Assembly (NCBI GenBank): GCA_039654915.1
Contig: CM077599.1
Coordinates: forward strand, 15,936,501-16,000,500
Source of the DNA: Aquilaria yunnanensis
Taxonomy: Eukaryota > Streptophyta > Magnoliopsida > Malvales > Thymelaeaceae
Length of the DNA stretch: 64,000 nucleotides
Reading direction: 5' to 3'
In this document: in pieces, positions 13,497 to 25,500 of the stretch
Layout: each line of letters opens with the position of its first letter
How positions within the stretch are numbered: the first letter of the stretch is position 1
Notes under the pieces: generated by a model
The model's input: the letters and a program-made list of their open reading frames with translations, nothing else
Told to the model about the DNA's origin: nothing
Database searches by the model: none
Position numbers and translations under genes: made by a program

Positions 13497-14019
13497 CTTG
13501 CCTTTCGAATACCTGCTGCATATGCATGTGTGGTTGGTTAAACAGAGTGCCGTATCCAATTGGAAGCCTAACACATGCTAGCTAAAGGGACGAAAATAAA
13601 CATGCAAATTGTTACGGTTCCATCAGGAGGAACCAGGAACACGAGAAAACAAGAAATTGGTTAAATCCATATTAGATACATTCCAATTTCCCAAAGACGA
13701 TTTTCCTTTAATTTGGAAACGAAAAGAATTTTCAGCGATCTGTCTGTAAATTTTCATAATTGAATCCGCTCCAAGATTCACAAATAGAAAATACGCAATG
13801 ATCAGCATTGAAAGCAAACCAAAAAAGAAAAAAAAAACACATGATCAACCCAAAAGCAGAACAACTTATTGTTGACGAGGAAAGGGAAAAAAGAGCCAGA
13901 ATCCAGAACTGTTGAATCTACCTGAAGCCTTTGGAAGCAGTCGCCTTCGGAAAGCAATTAAATAACGAAAATTAAACCGTAAATGAGCGATCAGAGCTAG
14001 AAGCATTCGTAGTTCAATC

Positions 14020-14240
14020 TTGATCAACTATAACAAAAAGAAGGACGAGGGAGAGAGCGTAGTTTCAGGGCCTGAAGGAGAAAAAGAAAACAAGAGGAGA
14101 GAGAGGGAGAGAGAGAGGGGTGGGGGGGAGGGGGGGAAGAAAAGGAGAGGAGAGAGCTTACAGTTACAGAGTAGAGGCGAAGACGCAACAAGAGGGGATC
14201 AGGTAGAGGGATGAGAGACGCCAGAGAGAGGAGGAGATAA
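14020..14240 (-). promoter_or_regulatory. Probable BBD1 5' leader and core promoter: long CT-rich tract
   Basis: Read on the minus strand, about 14050-14160 is almost pure C/T (CTCTCTC with runs of C and T), a common feature around plant transcription starts. A possible non-coding first exon ends at a GTAAGC donor near 14164, and a splice acceptor (GCATATGCAGCAG) near 13512 sits 15 nt upstream of the chosen ATG, implying an intron in the 5' UTR. Transcript data are needed to fix the start site. Between 13575 and 14020 I see no other gene; that stretch would be this leader intron. Confidence 0.45.
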
Positions 14241-14463
14241 GAGATTCTAGCTGAGTCGCTCGGTTGGATGGCGAGGGCCTACAGAAGAATTTATCCTGTG
14301 TTGGAGTGGGACGACGACCGATGAATCTCCGTTGCTTCTGCTGTTTGTGTCGTTTGACGAAATTGCCCCAACGCAATCGCACCACCCCCCGCGGGTGGCC
14401 ATCTGCGGCTGCGGGGGCGAGAGATAACACATCCTAAAATTAATCTCATCACAGTTATTAAAT

Positions 14464-15797
14464 GGGCAAAATCCACCAGAGGTAACCCTAGCTTTTATTC
14501 TTATCCAAAACTGGTACCTAATCTTTAAATTTATCCTATCAAACTACCTAACCTATATTAAACGTTTCAATTAGGTACTTTCTGTTAATTTTAATATTAA
14601 ATCTAATGGAAATTGTTGACGTATCATTAATTAATTCTACAATAAACTTAAAATAATAACTTTGGACCCTAAACTTTTCCAATAACTAATTCTAACCCCA
14701 AAATTTACAAATTTAATACCTAAACCACTATTTTTGTTGGGTTAGATATTGGGATTTGAAAAAATTCAAACCCTAAACTTTTCCAACCAACTCCTCACCG
14801 CCGTCGGCCGACTCCACCAAACCTTCACCTTTCTCCACCCTCATCATCTTATCGTTCAGTGGGTCTTCGCTCCCTAGCCCTTCACCCAGGTTGACTCGCC
14901 TGCCGTCTCGTCAACCGCCACAAGAGTCATCAAGATGAGGCACTTGAGTAGTGACGACAAGCGCAAGGGTTGGGTCGATCGAGCATGAATTGTTGTTGGG
15001 TTCTTCAATTTGCCGCCACCAAATTTCAATAAATTTTGATCAGTCTTGACAAATTTAAAAATCAGGTACCAAATTTGATGCCACCATCGCCCGAACCCTG
15101 CCCGAATCTACCACCGTCGTCACTCTTAGTTGCCTCCCATCGCGCTGCAATGCTCCAGTTTGATCTCATCTAACCAAGTTGTTGTTCCCTAATGCCGCAG
15201 TCGTCGTTCTTAGCCGTCTCCCACCGCCGCGCAATGCTTCGATTTGATCTCGTCTAGCCGATTTGTTGCTCCTTAATGCCGCTGCCATCGCTCTCAGCCG
15301 CCTCCCACCGCCGCGTGATGCTCCGATTTGATCTCGTCTAGCCGATTTGTTGCTCCCTAATGCCGCTGCCATCGCTCTCAGCCGCCTTCCACCGCCACGC
15401 GATGCTTTGATTTGATCTCGTCTAGTCGGGTTGAAGATCAGAGCTGCTATGACCAACGGCTTGTGTGTTGGCAAATCGATTTGATTTGTGAAAATTGAGT
15501 TCAAAACTAGAGATTGAGAGAAGTTGGGTGAAATTAGAGATCTTATGACAGAGAGAGCACAATTGATTTTAGGGGAACTTTAAGGCTTAGAATTAGTAAT
15601 TGAAAAAATTTAAGAACTGAAACTGTTATTTTATATTTATTTTAATATTATTTAATACCACATTAGTATTTTTTATCTGATTTAATGATAAAATTGATGA
15701 AAAGTACTTAATTAGGACACGTAAAACAAATCTAAAGCTAAGATATCCATTTGAGACAAAAATAAAAGCTAAGTTACCTCAATGGACTTTACCCATC
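14464..15797. mobile_element. Mutator-like non-autonomous element with GC-rich interior
   Basis: The ends are inverted repeats: GGGCAAAATCCACCAGAGGTAAC on the left is mirrored by GGGTAAAGTCCATTGAGGTAAC on the right in reverse, and similarity continues through CTTTTATT-like and AGTACTT words for 150 bp or more. ATTAAAT flanks both sides (about 14457-14463 and 15798-15804), consistent with an imperfect 9-bp duplication. The interior (about 14790-15450) is much richer in G+C than the arms and carries coding-like sequence and an 84-bp tandem array. This resembles Pack-MULEs, which carry host gene fragments, but I recognise no source gene. Confidence 0.55.
15120..15432. repeat. 84-bp tandem repeat, about 3.7 copies
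   Basis: The word ATGCT(C/T) followed by (C/T)(C/G)(A/G)TTTGATCTC(A/G)TCTA recurs at 15150, 15234, 15318 and 15402, exactly 84 bp apart each time. Because 84 is divisible by three, a minus-strand frame (15504-15166) stays open and encodes repeats of RDQIxAxRGGGRRLR; I regard it as a by-product and not a gene. The array lies in the GC-rich centre of the Mutator-like element. Confidence 0.85.
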
Positions 15798-16001
15798 ATT
15801 AAATGCCAACAAAAGTTGTTGAATATAAATTAGGGGGGCCGTGATAGGCCTTAGATTCTAGTAGTAGTAGAGTATTGGGTTGAAATGCCTCCGAGGATTA
15901 GCGAAAAAAAAAATGAGAAACACGGAGGGACCAATAAAATCTGAGCAAAAACCATCACTAATTCTTTCTCACCAGCAACAATGAATCTCTACAAAAAGAT
16001 A

Positions 16002-16198
16002 CTCTCTCGGTCCAAAAATTTTTACTTCGTTTATTTTTTATAATTAATTTAAGATTTTTTATTTGAATGATAAATCAATATGTATAGTTTCTAAATATAT
16101 ATATTTTTTAATTTTTTTTAATAAATAATAATATGAATAAATTCAAGTCAAAATATAATAAAAAATTAAATAGAGTAAAAATTTTAACACGGATGGAG
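16002..16198. mobile_element. Stowaway-type MITE
   Basis: This is a 197-bp AT-rich segment with inverted ends CTCTCTCGGTCCAAAAATTT (left) and CTCCATCCGTGTTAAAATTT (right, reversed), matching the CTCCCTCCGT-type Stowaway terminus. Both sides are flanked by TA (16000-16001 and 16199-16200), the Tc1/mariner-type target. It is too short to code for anything. Confidence 0.8.
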
Positions 16199-16200
16199 TA

Positions 16201-17360
16201 TTAACAAATCTAAAGAATACAAATGGAGGTAATAGCTCCCAGAACAACTCAGTGTAAAATATCAGCCGCAGACAGAAAAAGAAAAAAAAATTCAAAACTG
16301 AAACTTGATAACTAAAGAGAAAACGAACGATAAAGACACTGGTAACACCAAAGTTGTTGCCGAATGGGAGCTTTTAAGAGAAAATGGAAATTCTGGCTTG
16401 AATTAGGCCGCGTCTTTTCACGCGATATTTAAAAAAAAAATTACTAACGCTGGTTTAACCTTCATTTTGATAATTTGCTTTATTGATAATAACAGCTCAG
16501 CTCACTTTTAAAACTTCCCATAAATGGAACTTATAAAATATTTAATGTTCATAATTAATTACTAGAAAGCTATAGAATTATGTATTGAAATCTATAGTAG
16601 CCCAATTTTGAGCAAAAACGAGCAGTAACTAACAGAATCCGAGGAGATATTCAGAACAAAATATTTAAAAACTTCCAGAAAAGGTCTATAAAATATGTCC
16701 AGAACAGTATTTGAGTCCTTAGAGCGTTGTTCTTTCTCCTCCTAGGCCCGAATCATCGCTTCCTCATGACCAAGCACCCTCAGCAAATTGCCGCAGTAAC
16801 TCGGTTGATCCACATCCACCTAGTTGGATATCTAAATGGAAGAAATTCCTAATGGCAAATACTTTTGGATAGAGGGGCAGGAATGGCATTTAGGAGTGCC
16901 ATACCGTGACGTGAACGAAACAACCATCGGTCGAAGATATCAAGGTGTCTCAACAGGTGCCACTTGTACCCATGCTCTCACCTCTAGACTCAATGGATAA
17001 GACTAATATCTCTTCCTTCCATCATTCTAAAACTAGCCAAAACCGTTCTAAATTAGCAAAGTTCAAGCTCGTTAGTGGTGAAAATTATTCCGAAAATCGA
17101 AAAAGGATTAAATAAATCAGGATAAAATGCTTTAGTTAGCTTTGTTATTTGGTCGGCTCAGAAAAAGGAAAGCAATTTGAACGAACATGGAAAAAGGCTC
17201 GAAATTGGTAGTAGTGTTTAAAGATGAGCGCACGTCATAGATACACAGTAGATCAGCCATTAAACATTGGAACGTAAAAGTGACAGTTAACTAAACGTGA
17301 AAAAAAAAAAAAAGCAGAAGACAACGCGAAGACTCAGGGGCGGGGACGAGAACCTCACAG
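16201..17360. other. Intergenic, includes AP4M 3' flank
   Basis: No gene is supported between the Stowaway MITE and the AP4M stop codon. The last few hundred bases before 17361 should contain the AP4M 3' UTR. No domain-bearing frame or clear repeat was seen in the rest. Confidence 0.4.
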
Positions 17361-20300
17361 TCACAGCCGAGATACATAGGAATTAGCTTGGGTAACATAT
17401 CTCACCCATCGGTATGGCTTATAGCTACTTGACTTCTTGTCGATCTGCAAGTACTTCACCTGCAACCACCACATATGGAGACAATGTTATTCAACAGAAG
17501 TTCACAACACCACTTGCCATAATTGGCAGTCTTAATTCCGTACAAGCTTCAAACAGTTAATCTTTTTGCATGTACATGTAGTGCTAATTAACTTTAAACA
17601 GTTAATTGACACTATGAACTTTAGGCGACCAACTTCAACATAGCTGAAATTAAGATGCATTATGATGATGAACTCTCTCAAAATTTTGATAATTCATATT
17701 CAAGTCCAGACGTAAATCTATTTTTTCTCATTCTTCATTCTTTATCTGTTGCATGAGTCGCATGAATTTAATCATGATTAGGAGATGAATGAGCTCCAAA
17801 GCCAAGAAACATGATATTTCATGAACTACTGGACGACTGGAATAAAACAGACTACCACTGGAAAGTTAGGGCAAAATATTCTGCCCTCTGATCAGCTACT
17901 CACTTCACAAGACAAAGCTCCAACAAATACAACATTGTATACTTTGCATGTCTGTTAAAAAATATTTCCCTCAACTTATGAACATAGCTCAACTTTACAT
18001 GGAAGAGGGTTCTGATTGAAACAAAGTCGAGACAACATCTAACCTGAAGTCCTGAAGCATTATACATTGGGATTGTGAAGGTCATGCTCACTGGTCCAGC
18101 CTCTTTCGTAATATTTCCTGCATTAAACAATTGGTGCACAGAAACTAATCTCATTGAACATTCAATTAAGCAAAAGCAAGACTAAAAGAGGCAATGGCAG
18201 ACCATGTAGCTCTTGCGAAAATGTGAGTTTGGCACGTAGAGTATGTTCAGATCCCCCAACAATCTGAAATTTAACGCATAACAAGTATAAACAACCGTAT
18301 TTGCAAATAAAGAAACATAGTTGAAAACAGGTCGTAAGTTAATCCAGCAAAATACATCACATCATTTTCAGCTTACAATAGCTCCTTACCTTCTTTATAC
18401 CCCATTCAAGTCTCCTGCTAGATTCTTTGAAGTCGGTCATATTGCCAACTGCTCCAGGTTCCAACTCAAAGCTAACTCTGAAATTCATGGGCAATCAATC
18501 ACCAATAAGTCTGATATAGATCTTGCAAAACATTCACAAAATGAGCTTAATTCACTCGCCACTCAGTGTGACACAGAATAAAAGAATATACCTATTGGTA
18601 TATGCAGGAAGGGGCATCTGTACTAGAACCGTGTTTGCGGTAACACTTGTGGGAAAGTCAGCACGCAGTTTTAGAATCACTTCAGCCTGATAAAGAATAA
18701 GAGATATAACACACCTAGATCCAGATCTGACTGATGAATTATATCCTAATTGGGTTGGCTCAGTGGCTTGTCTAGTTGTCCACCATTGAGTTCCCAAGAG
18801 GCCTTGGGTTCAAATTCCCATGGCGAGCGACAGGTTTGTCCAGCAAAGCAGGAGATAGTTTTGTCCTATATACATGGGGACACATTGTAGCAAACCGAAA
18901 AAAACAGGTTATATTCTAACCTTAATACGTCCTGCTTCCTCAATAAATGCATTTATTCTAAAGGGAGGCTTAAATTCCTGAGTCATACGGTAGTTCATCA
19001 CAGGAAATTCACCATCCGGTGGTACCTGTAAGAATGTGCTTCAGAACAGCATCCTCCATATAAATAATAAACAAGCCATTGAAAAACTATGGCAGGCACA
19101 TTGCACTCACTAGTTTTAGGGTTCTGTCAATCTCAAAACTATCAAGACGTACAGATTCATGGAAATTACAATCATCCAGTACCACTGCCCCTGATCCAGA
19201 TGAGCTACGATAATCTGTCACAAAAATAAGAGAGTTCATGCACAAGAGACTGAGCTTAAGTATGCTAAGAAAACCTACAAAGCACTACAAAATTAAACAA
19301 ACAATTTTAGCAGTCAAAAAGGGAAAGGATTATATGCCAACAAAACCTCAAGAACTACAGACATAAGCATACAGATTTAGCAGTTGAGAAAAAAAAAAAG
19401 ACTACCATATATTGATCTTCCACGAGTTCCAATAGTCAGATCATCACTAAGTGCAAGCCTAATTTCTGGATTGCCTGTGAGATAACTCTTCATCTGAATG
19501 GTCCCATCAATTTCAGAAGTAAGTATATAACCCTGCACAACCACAATCCAAATTAACCCAAAAGTGAGATTCAAATTATTTTTAAGGGTTAGTAAACAAA
19601 TAAAAAGGAGACTAACCCAAGGACATGATAAGAGAGCCATTAACAAACTGAAATTAAAAATAAGCAATTATAGTGAAGCACTGGAAACACATAATCAGAC
19701 TCTGCAAACTGCAATTTCTAGGGCTATATAGTAAGACAGACTTCTGAGAGCATGAGACTGTATTAAAGATAACAGATCAAGATAAAAAAAGAAATGCCAA
19801 TCTAACACCAACTGGATCAGCCCGTGAAGCTGAGCTGAAGCATCAACCCATCTCAGTTCGATTTCATACATAAACACAATAGATAAACACAAAAGTAGGT
19901 CTGAGTTAAAGTGGCCATTGAAGAAAAAGTACTCACACTAGAACTGAATGTGACACTTATTTTTTCAATTATGTCCACAAAAATTTCATCTCTCTTCCTG
20001 CCCCCAGGTTCATTTGCTATAACCGACTTGGTAACAGCTGTCCCTGGCATTCTTTTTGTAGCTGGCTGCAGTTATCGTATAATTGCATATTCAGAAAATA
20101 AACTACACAACAAACAGACATTTGGAAATAGGAAAACCAGAAAAGAAAGCAAAGAAACACAAACACGAGCTAAGATTCTAGAAACTAGTACCTCAAAAAT
20201 GGCAGCGGGACCAAGGCTTGGCAATCTGGCGGCATCTACCATAATTGGCTCGTTAAATATACATGATTTCAGAACTTCAGTCGAAGTGGTTTGCGCGTAA

Positions 20301-20966
20301 CCAAAATCCTGGCACAGACAAGACCAAGGGCTCGTAGAATAAACAAATTGCTAATTCAGTAAACCTCATGAGTCTGAGTTGATTACGCAAATCCTACTCA
20401 CAACGACTTCGTCGAGCAGTTCGTAGACAAGAACGAAGTTCTTCCGCAAGGAATCCTCATTCAAAACGCCCAGATAATCTTTGATCACTCGAGCAATTCT
20501 TTGCAGAAGCTCCAAGACGAGGGACGGCGACACATTGACTCGCGTGGTGGCAGCAAACAACAACCCAGCCACCTTCACATGGAAGTAGTTCACGCCATCG
20601 ATGTTCTACCCAGACCAAAGAATTCAAGGAGCAGAATCACAACCAGGCCTCGAAATTTCAACAGAAATTTTGAAAAAGCGAGAAGATAAGTTAGATACAA
20701 AAACAGGAGATGCGTCGCCGTCTGCATCGTCCTTCCAAAACTTCACTTTGCGGAAGAATATCTCGGTGCTTCCTTTCTGAACTTCGCCACGATCTGCAAT
20801 TGATTTTTTGGGGATAGAAGTAAAGTTAGATGATGGAGAGCATGCGATCAGCGAACTAATCGATTAGTATTAAAAATGAAGAAGAAAGTGAGTCGTGGAG
20901 AGACGAACAATCGCGGAAGACGATATTATCGCCTCTCTGGGACAACACGAAGAACTGCGAGATCAT
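17361..20966 (-). CDS. AP4M: AP-4 adaptor complex medium (mu) subunit
   Basis: Thirteen coding exons (minus strand): 20966-20909, 20793-20699, 20605-20402, 20308-20192, 20065-19937, 19532-19406, 19214-19111, 19025-18921, 18686-18592, 18477-18390, 18263-18203, 18117-18044, 17459-17361. They sum to 1356 nt, in frame, giving 451 aa, the length of the Arabidopsis protein. The start MISQFFVLSQRGDNIVFRD is the mu4 N-terminus. Residues 1 to about 140 form the longin-like domain (NVSPSLVLELLQRIARVIKD). From about 175 the mu-homology domain follows (DEIFVDIIEKISVTFSS, GEFPVMNYRMTQEFKPPF, KEAGPVSMTFTIPMYN) and ends NSYVSRL. In the family, mu4 binds tyrosine-based cargo signals and, with epsilon, beta4 and sigma4, sorts proteins at the trans-Golgi network, in plants including vacuolar sorting. 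No break is seen. A SINE sits in intron 8. A tRNA gene lies 111 bp upstream, divergent. Confidence 0.96.
18750..18908 (+). repeat. SINE inserted in AP4M intron 8, antisense to the gene
   Basis: Box A-like GGTTGGCTCAGTGGCTTG (about 18753-18770) and box B-like GGGTTCAAATTCCC (about 18806-18819) are spaced like a tRNA-derived pol III promoter, and the element ends in an A-rich tail near 18890-18905. An 11-bp direct repeat with one mismatch flanks it: TTATATCCTAA (18739-18749) and TTATATTCTAA (18909-18919). The right copy forms bases +2 to +12 of the intron, directly after the first base of the 5' splice site (GT at 18920-18919). Confidence 0.8.
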
Positions 20967-21039
20967 CGCCGGAGGCTTCTTCCGCTCTCGTTTCCTTCTC
21001 CGACAACTTCAAATACTAGCGCAGCAGCAGCCGCAGTTA

Positions 21040-21077
21040 GTATATTTGTAAAATAAACGAGCCCCGGGAGGCCAATT
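21040..21077 (+). promoter_or_regulatory. TATA-like and CAA elements of the tRNA-Phe gene
   Basis: TATATTTGTAAAATAAA at about 21040-21057 lies 20-40 bp before the tRNA, and CAA at 21073-21075 lies 3-5 bp before it. Plant pol III tRNA genes often have a TATA-like element around -30 and a CAA transcription-start motif just upstream. The same stretch must contain the AP4M promoter or leader on the other strand. Confidence 0.55.
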
Positions 21078-21082
21078 GCGGG

Positions 21083-21125
<43 letters not shown>

Positions 21126-21150
21126 GCGTGTTCGATCCACGCTCACCGCA
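21078..21150 (+). tRNA. tRNA-Phe(GAA)
   Basis: This 73-nt gene starts GCGGGGATAGCTCAGTTGGG and ends CACGCTCACCGCA. The anticodon GAA is at 21111-21113 (tRNA position 34). The D-arm, the anticodon stem TCAGA/TCTGA and the T-arm GTTCGATCC are all present, and there is no intron. It appears to match the conserved plant cytosolic tRNA-Phe. A T-run (21158-21161) just downstream can serve as the pol III terminator. The 3' CCA is not encoded, as usual in eukaryotes. Confidence 0.97.
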
Positions 21151-21161
21151 TGCATGCTTTT

Positions 21162-22133
21162 GTTCTTTTCATCATTCGTGCTGTGGCAAACAAAATACAA
21201 TTGGCGGGGGTCTGGATACATGTTTTTCCAGGTTGGAGCATACGGCTTAAATTAATAAGTGCTCACACTTATTTAGATATTGATCTCATACACACTATTA
21301 ATAACCTCAATATTTTTCTTTCACACAATTATAAAATATGAGAAAGGCACTTGTCCTATCTCCTTTCGACTTTTGAATTTCTTATCTTTCTTGAAATCCT
21401 AACATCTTGTGTCTTTTTAACAATGGACCTTTTGTCACACTCAAAACCATATTACAACATGTTTTTTTATATACTACATGCAATCCCTAAATAAATTATA
21501 AAAAATAACTGTCCATTCATTTTAAGTTAACATGTTAAAAAATTACCGAATTTCTAACTGAATATATTTGGGACTCAAATTTCAAATAATTACAATATCT
21601 ACCACTAAAGTTTCTCCCCAATTTTGCATACACCTGCCAGCCACTACCTCTACTCCAATAACCAGATTCATACTCATACGGCTTCTGCAAGCTTTTTATG
21701 TATCGATCCAATCGAAAGCAATTAGACAACGCATGGGCAGCATCTAGTTGGCTCTTACACAATTGCTAACCTTCAACAGTGGTCCTAAGGAAGAGTTTGA
21801 CTAGTATAGTCTCACAATCAACCAAGCTCTTCCTCTAATCTTGTAATCAACCATCAAAATCCTTTAAGACCCATCTCTTCCTTTGTTTTGCAATCAATCA
21901 AGTAGTGAGCCTGACAGTGGTGTGGAAGAGATAGAGACATGGTTGTAAGGATTATGATTGACCAAAGGTTGACTAGGGGCGTTCGACGATGGTTGTGTGG
22001 ATGAATATCTCTCAAGTGGCAAACCTTTGGCTTGCTAAAGACTTGATGAAAGACAGGACGAGAGGGCTCGCTAGAGAAGTGATGGAGAAGGATAGTGACG
22101 AAATGATAGGCTGGAACTTGATTTGGTAGGGGT
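21162..22133. other. Intergenic
   Basis: No gene is supported between the tRNA gene and the copia element. The open frames at 21535-21762 and 21854-22180 (minus) show no domain. No inverted-repeat ends were recognised. Confidence 0.4.
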
Positions 22134-22138
22134 GAGGA

Positions 22139-22324
22139 TGAAGAAATCGAGAAAGGCTTGAAAAGCTTACTTTCATTCATCTAATGTACGTGTAAACCTA
22201 ATAAAGCTAACAGGATAAACTTAGAACTTTTATCTAAGTAACTAAGGGAAGGTAAAGGTGTTTATCCACAACAACAACTCATTATTGCATATATTTCTTA
22301 TCTACCAGAGGATCAATTCTATCA
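22139..22324 (-). repeat. Copia 3' LTR
   Basis: This 186-bp copy pairs with 26700-26899. Relative to the other LTR it lacks about 16 bp near 22189, where the partner has GCTGGCTATATACACG-like sequence, and carries an extra AAC. It starts TGATAG and ends TTCATCA or TTCTTCA-like on the minus strand. Confidence 0.93.
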
Positions 22325-22334
22325 CTCCTCCTTA
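22325..22334 (-). other. Copia polypurine tract
   Basis: On the minus strand AAGGAGGAG ends directly before the 3' LTR. This is the expected position of the purine primer for plus-strand DNA synthesis. Confidence 0.8.
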
Positions 22335-22599
22335 AGTTGGCGCATTAAGATTTACAATGCCCAACTTGAACAATAACGTATTGAACTGGTTCTTCCCTAA
22401 GGCTTTGGTGAACAAATCTCTGCTAGCTAGTTGTTCGTCCATATTTTCTTTGGTGCTATCTCACCACATTGAAGTCGTTCTCGAACGAAGTAACAATCCA
22501 TCTCCACATGTTTTGTTCATTGGTGGAAAACGGGATTCTTTTCAATATGCAACACAGCTTGGTTGTTACAAAACAATGTTGTAGCATGCATTTAAGGTG

Positions 22600-25500
22600 C
22601 TTGTAGGTCTGTTAGGTACCATAACATTTCACTAATGACTGTGGTTATTGGCTTGTATTCTACTTCAGCTGAAGACCGTGCAACCACATATTGCCTTTCT
22701 ACTTTCCAAGAAATTGGTGAATCTCCTAATATGATGAAATAACCAGTGCAAAACCTTCTTGTTGTTTAACACCCACCCCAATTAGCATCACTATATGCTT
22801 TCAAATTCAATTCTCCTTCATTGGTCAGGAGAAGTTCTTGTCCTGGTGGAACCTTCAAATATCATAGAACATGCTTAGCTACTGCCATGTGAACTTGCTT
22901 CGGGCTCGTGACAAATTGACTCAACGTATTCATAACAAAGGTTATGTCTGGTCTGGTGACCTTGAAGTAAAGCAGTCGTCCAACCAAGTGGCGATACCTC
23001 GATGCATTTGCACATGGTTCTTCGCAGTCTGTCCGTAATCTACAATTGTGTTCTATTGGGAGCATACTAGGCCAGCAAACTTGCATGCCTGATTCGTTCA
23101 AGATGTCCAACGCATATTTGAGTTGACTGAGTACCAGTCCTTCCATTGTTCTTGTGACTTTGATGCCCAAAAAATATTTCAAAGGCCCAAGGCCCTTAAT
23201 GCTAAATTTCCCATGTAGATAAGTCTTGATTTCTTGAATTTTTGCCTTATCATTTCCAACTAGGATGATGTCATCTACATAGGTCAATGCCACCACAAAG
23301 CTATCACCCTTCTTGTAAACAAACAATGAGTGGTCCGCTTGTGATTGTTGAAAATCAATTCCAAAAAGTGTATTTGTAAACTTTCGATACCAATTCCTTG
23401 AGGCTTGTCTTAAGCCATACAATGATTTCCTCAGTCGGCATATTCTTTTCTCCTCTTCTTTTGTAAACCTTTGTGGAATATGCATGAAGACTTCTTCATC
23501 TAGGTCTCCATGAAGAAAAACGTTGTTAATGTTGAGTTGGTGAATGTCTCATTGCTTCTTTGCTGCCACTGCTAGTAAGCATCTCACCGTTAGAAGTTTT
23601 GCTATTGGCGCAAAAGTTTCATGAAAATCGAATCCCTTAAATTGTGTGAAGCCCTTTGCCACTAATCTAGCATTGTAGCATTCTATTCCTTCGTTGGGTT
23701 TGTACTTTATTTTATAGACCCATTTGGATTCGATAGCATACTTTCCTAGTGATAGTTTTCCATTCTTCTCCAAGGCATCGATCTTTTTTTTCATAGCTTC
23801 TCTCCAGTGCTCATATTTCACTGCTTGAAAGAAAAATTTTAGCTCATCATGAGAAGTAATGGCTGCTAGAAAAGCTTTATATGAGTGCGAAATTTTATCA
23901 TAAGAAACATAATAGGACAAAGGATATACCACCGAGTTGCCCGTTGGAGAGTAGATTGTGATGGAGCAATAGAGGGTGGCAGTTGAACTTAAAATCCGTT
24001 AAGATGCTTTGGTTGGTGTCTAACTCATTAGCTCAGTTGCACTTGTTCATGGGCAACCTCATTTAGTTGCACTCCCTGTTTGTCTATTTGAACTCCTACC
24101 GGTTCCTTATTTTGCACGTCATTATGATTCTTAACTTCAAGATCAACATTTTAGTTCGCAGTCTTTTTATATTGGCATTTTATGGGCATAATCTCATTAT
24201 AAAAGATGTATTGACTCATCTTTTGATCATCTTTCTTGCTGGTTTCATGCTTCTTGATCTTGTAAGGATACCTGTCTTCAAAGAAAATTATATCTTGTGA
24301 TGTATGAATCTTTTCACTTTTAATATCATAAACCCTATAGCCCTTTTGTCCATTTGAGTATCCAATGAAGACACAAGGCCTCCCTCTTTCACCAAACTTA
24401 TCATTTTTTACTTTCTCATGTATATATGCCAAGCATCCAAAGGTGCGCAAGTGATTGTAGGTGGGCTTCTTATTTAGTAGGATTTGCATATGGTGTTTTG
24501 TGCCCAATACCTTTAGTGGGTAACCTGTTTATGATATACGCTGATGTCAGCACACATTCCCCCCAAAAACTAACTGGCAACCCAACATGGAATCTTAATG
24601 CCCATGCAGTTTCCAATATATGCCTGTGTTTCCTCTCAACCACCCCATTCAGTTGGGGGGTGTACACACATGTTGTTTGTAGTATTATGCCTCATTCTTT
24701 GTAATATTAAAACATGAAATTGGATTAAAATTCTAATCCATTGTCAGAGCTAATCTGCTTGACTCTCTCCCCAAATTGTGTCTCTACCATATTGAGAAAC
24801 AAGGGCAAAAAATGACTTACATTTGCTTTACATCTCATCATATATAACCATACACCCCTATTAAAATAGTCTACGATTGTAAGGAAATAGTGTGCCCCGG
24901 TGTGAGATGCTATTTTTTAACCACCCCATATATCACAATGTATCAAATCAAAGCAAGCAGATGAATTAATTGAACCTTCAGATAAAGGCAATCTAGTTTG
25001 TTTAGCCCACATACATGAATCACAACATTCAACTTCACCTTCTACAACTTCATTGAAATTCAACTGAATTTGCTTAAGCTTTATATTGGATGTATGACCT
25101 AGCTTCCAATGCCATAGTTCTACCTTTTCTGGTCCATTGATAGCAAAAGCCACACCTCCACGCTCAATTGACTCGAACAGGTATAAGCCATCACAATGTC
25201 TACTCACTTTAATCAAGTTCCCCATAGGTAAGTCTTGTATCATACAAGTCCACAAGAAAAATTAGCACACAATTATAATATCTTGTTAATTTGCTAACAG
25301 AAAGAAGATTGCACTTAAAATTGGGGATGCCCAATACTCTATTAACTCGTATTCCATTTGGTAATTTTAGTTGCCCAACACCTTTCACCGGAATGCTATC
25401 CCCATTGGGTATTTTTACGAATTGTTGCACTAGACCTTTTTTTTTCTCATTAAATAAATGGCTGTTACAGGAAACGTTTTTTGTTGCCCCTGAGTCAGTT

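Noticed and set aside
13497..13574. Upstream in-frame ATG for BBD1 (MLGFQLD...)
   Set aside because: A splice acceptor (CAGCAG) lies between it and the MVSLQ start, the segment resembles intron sequence, and the family begins near VSLQGPVVCP.
15166..15504. 112-residue minus-strand frame rich in RGGGRRLR
   Set aside because: It is kept open by an 84-bp tandem repeat inside a Mutator-like element; no domain and no neighbouring gene structure.
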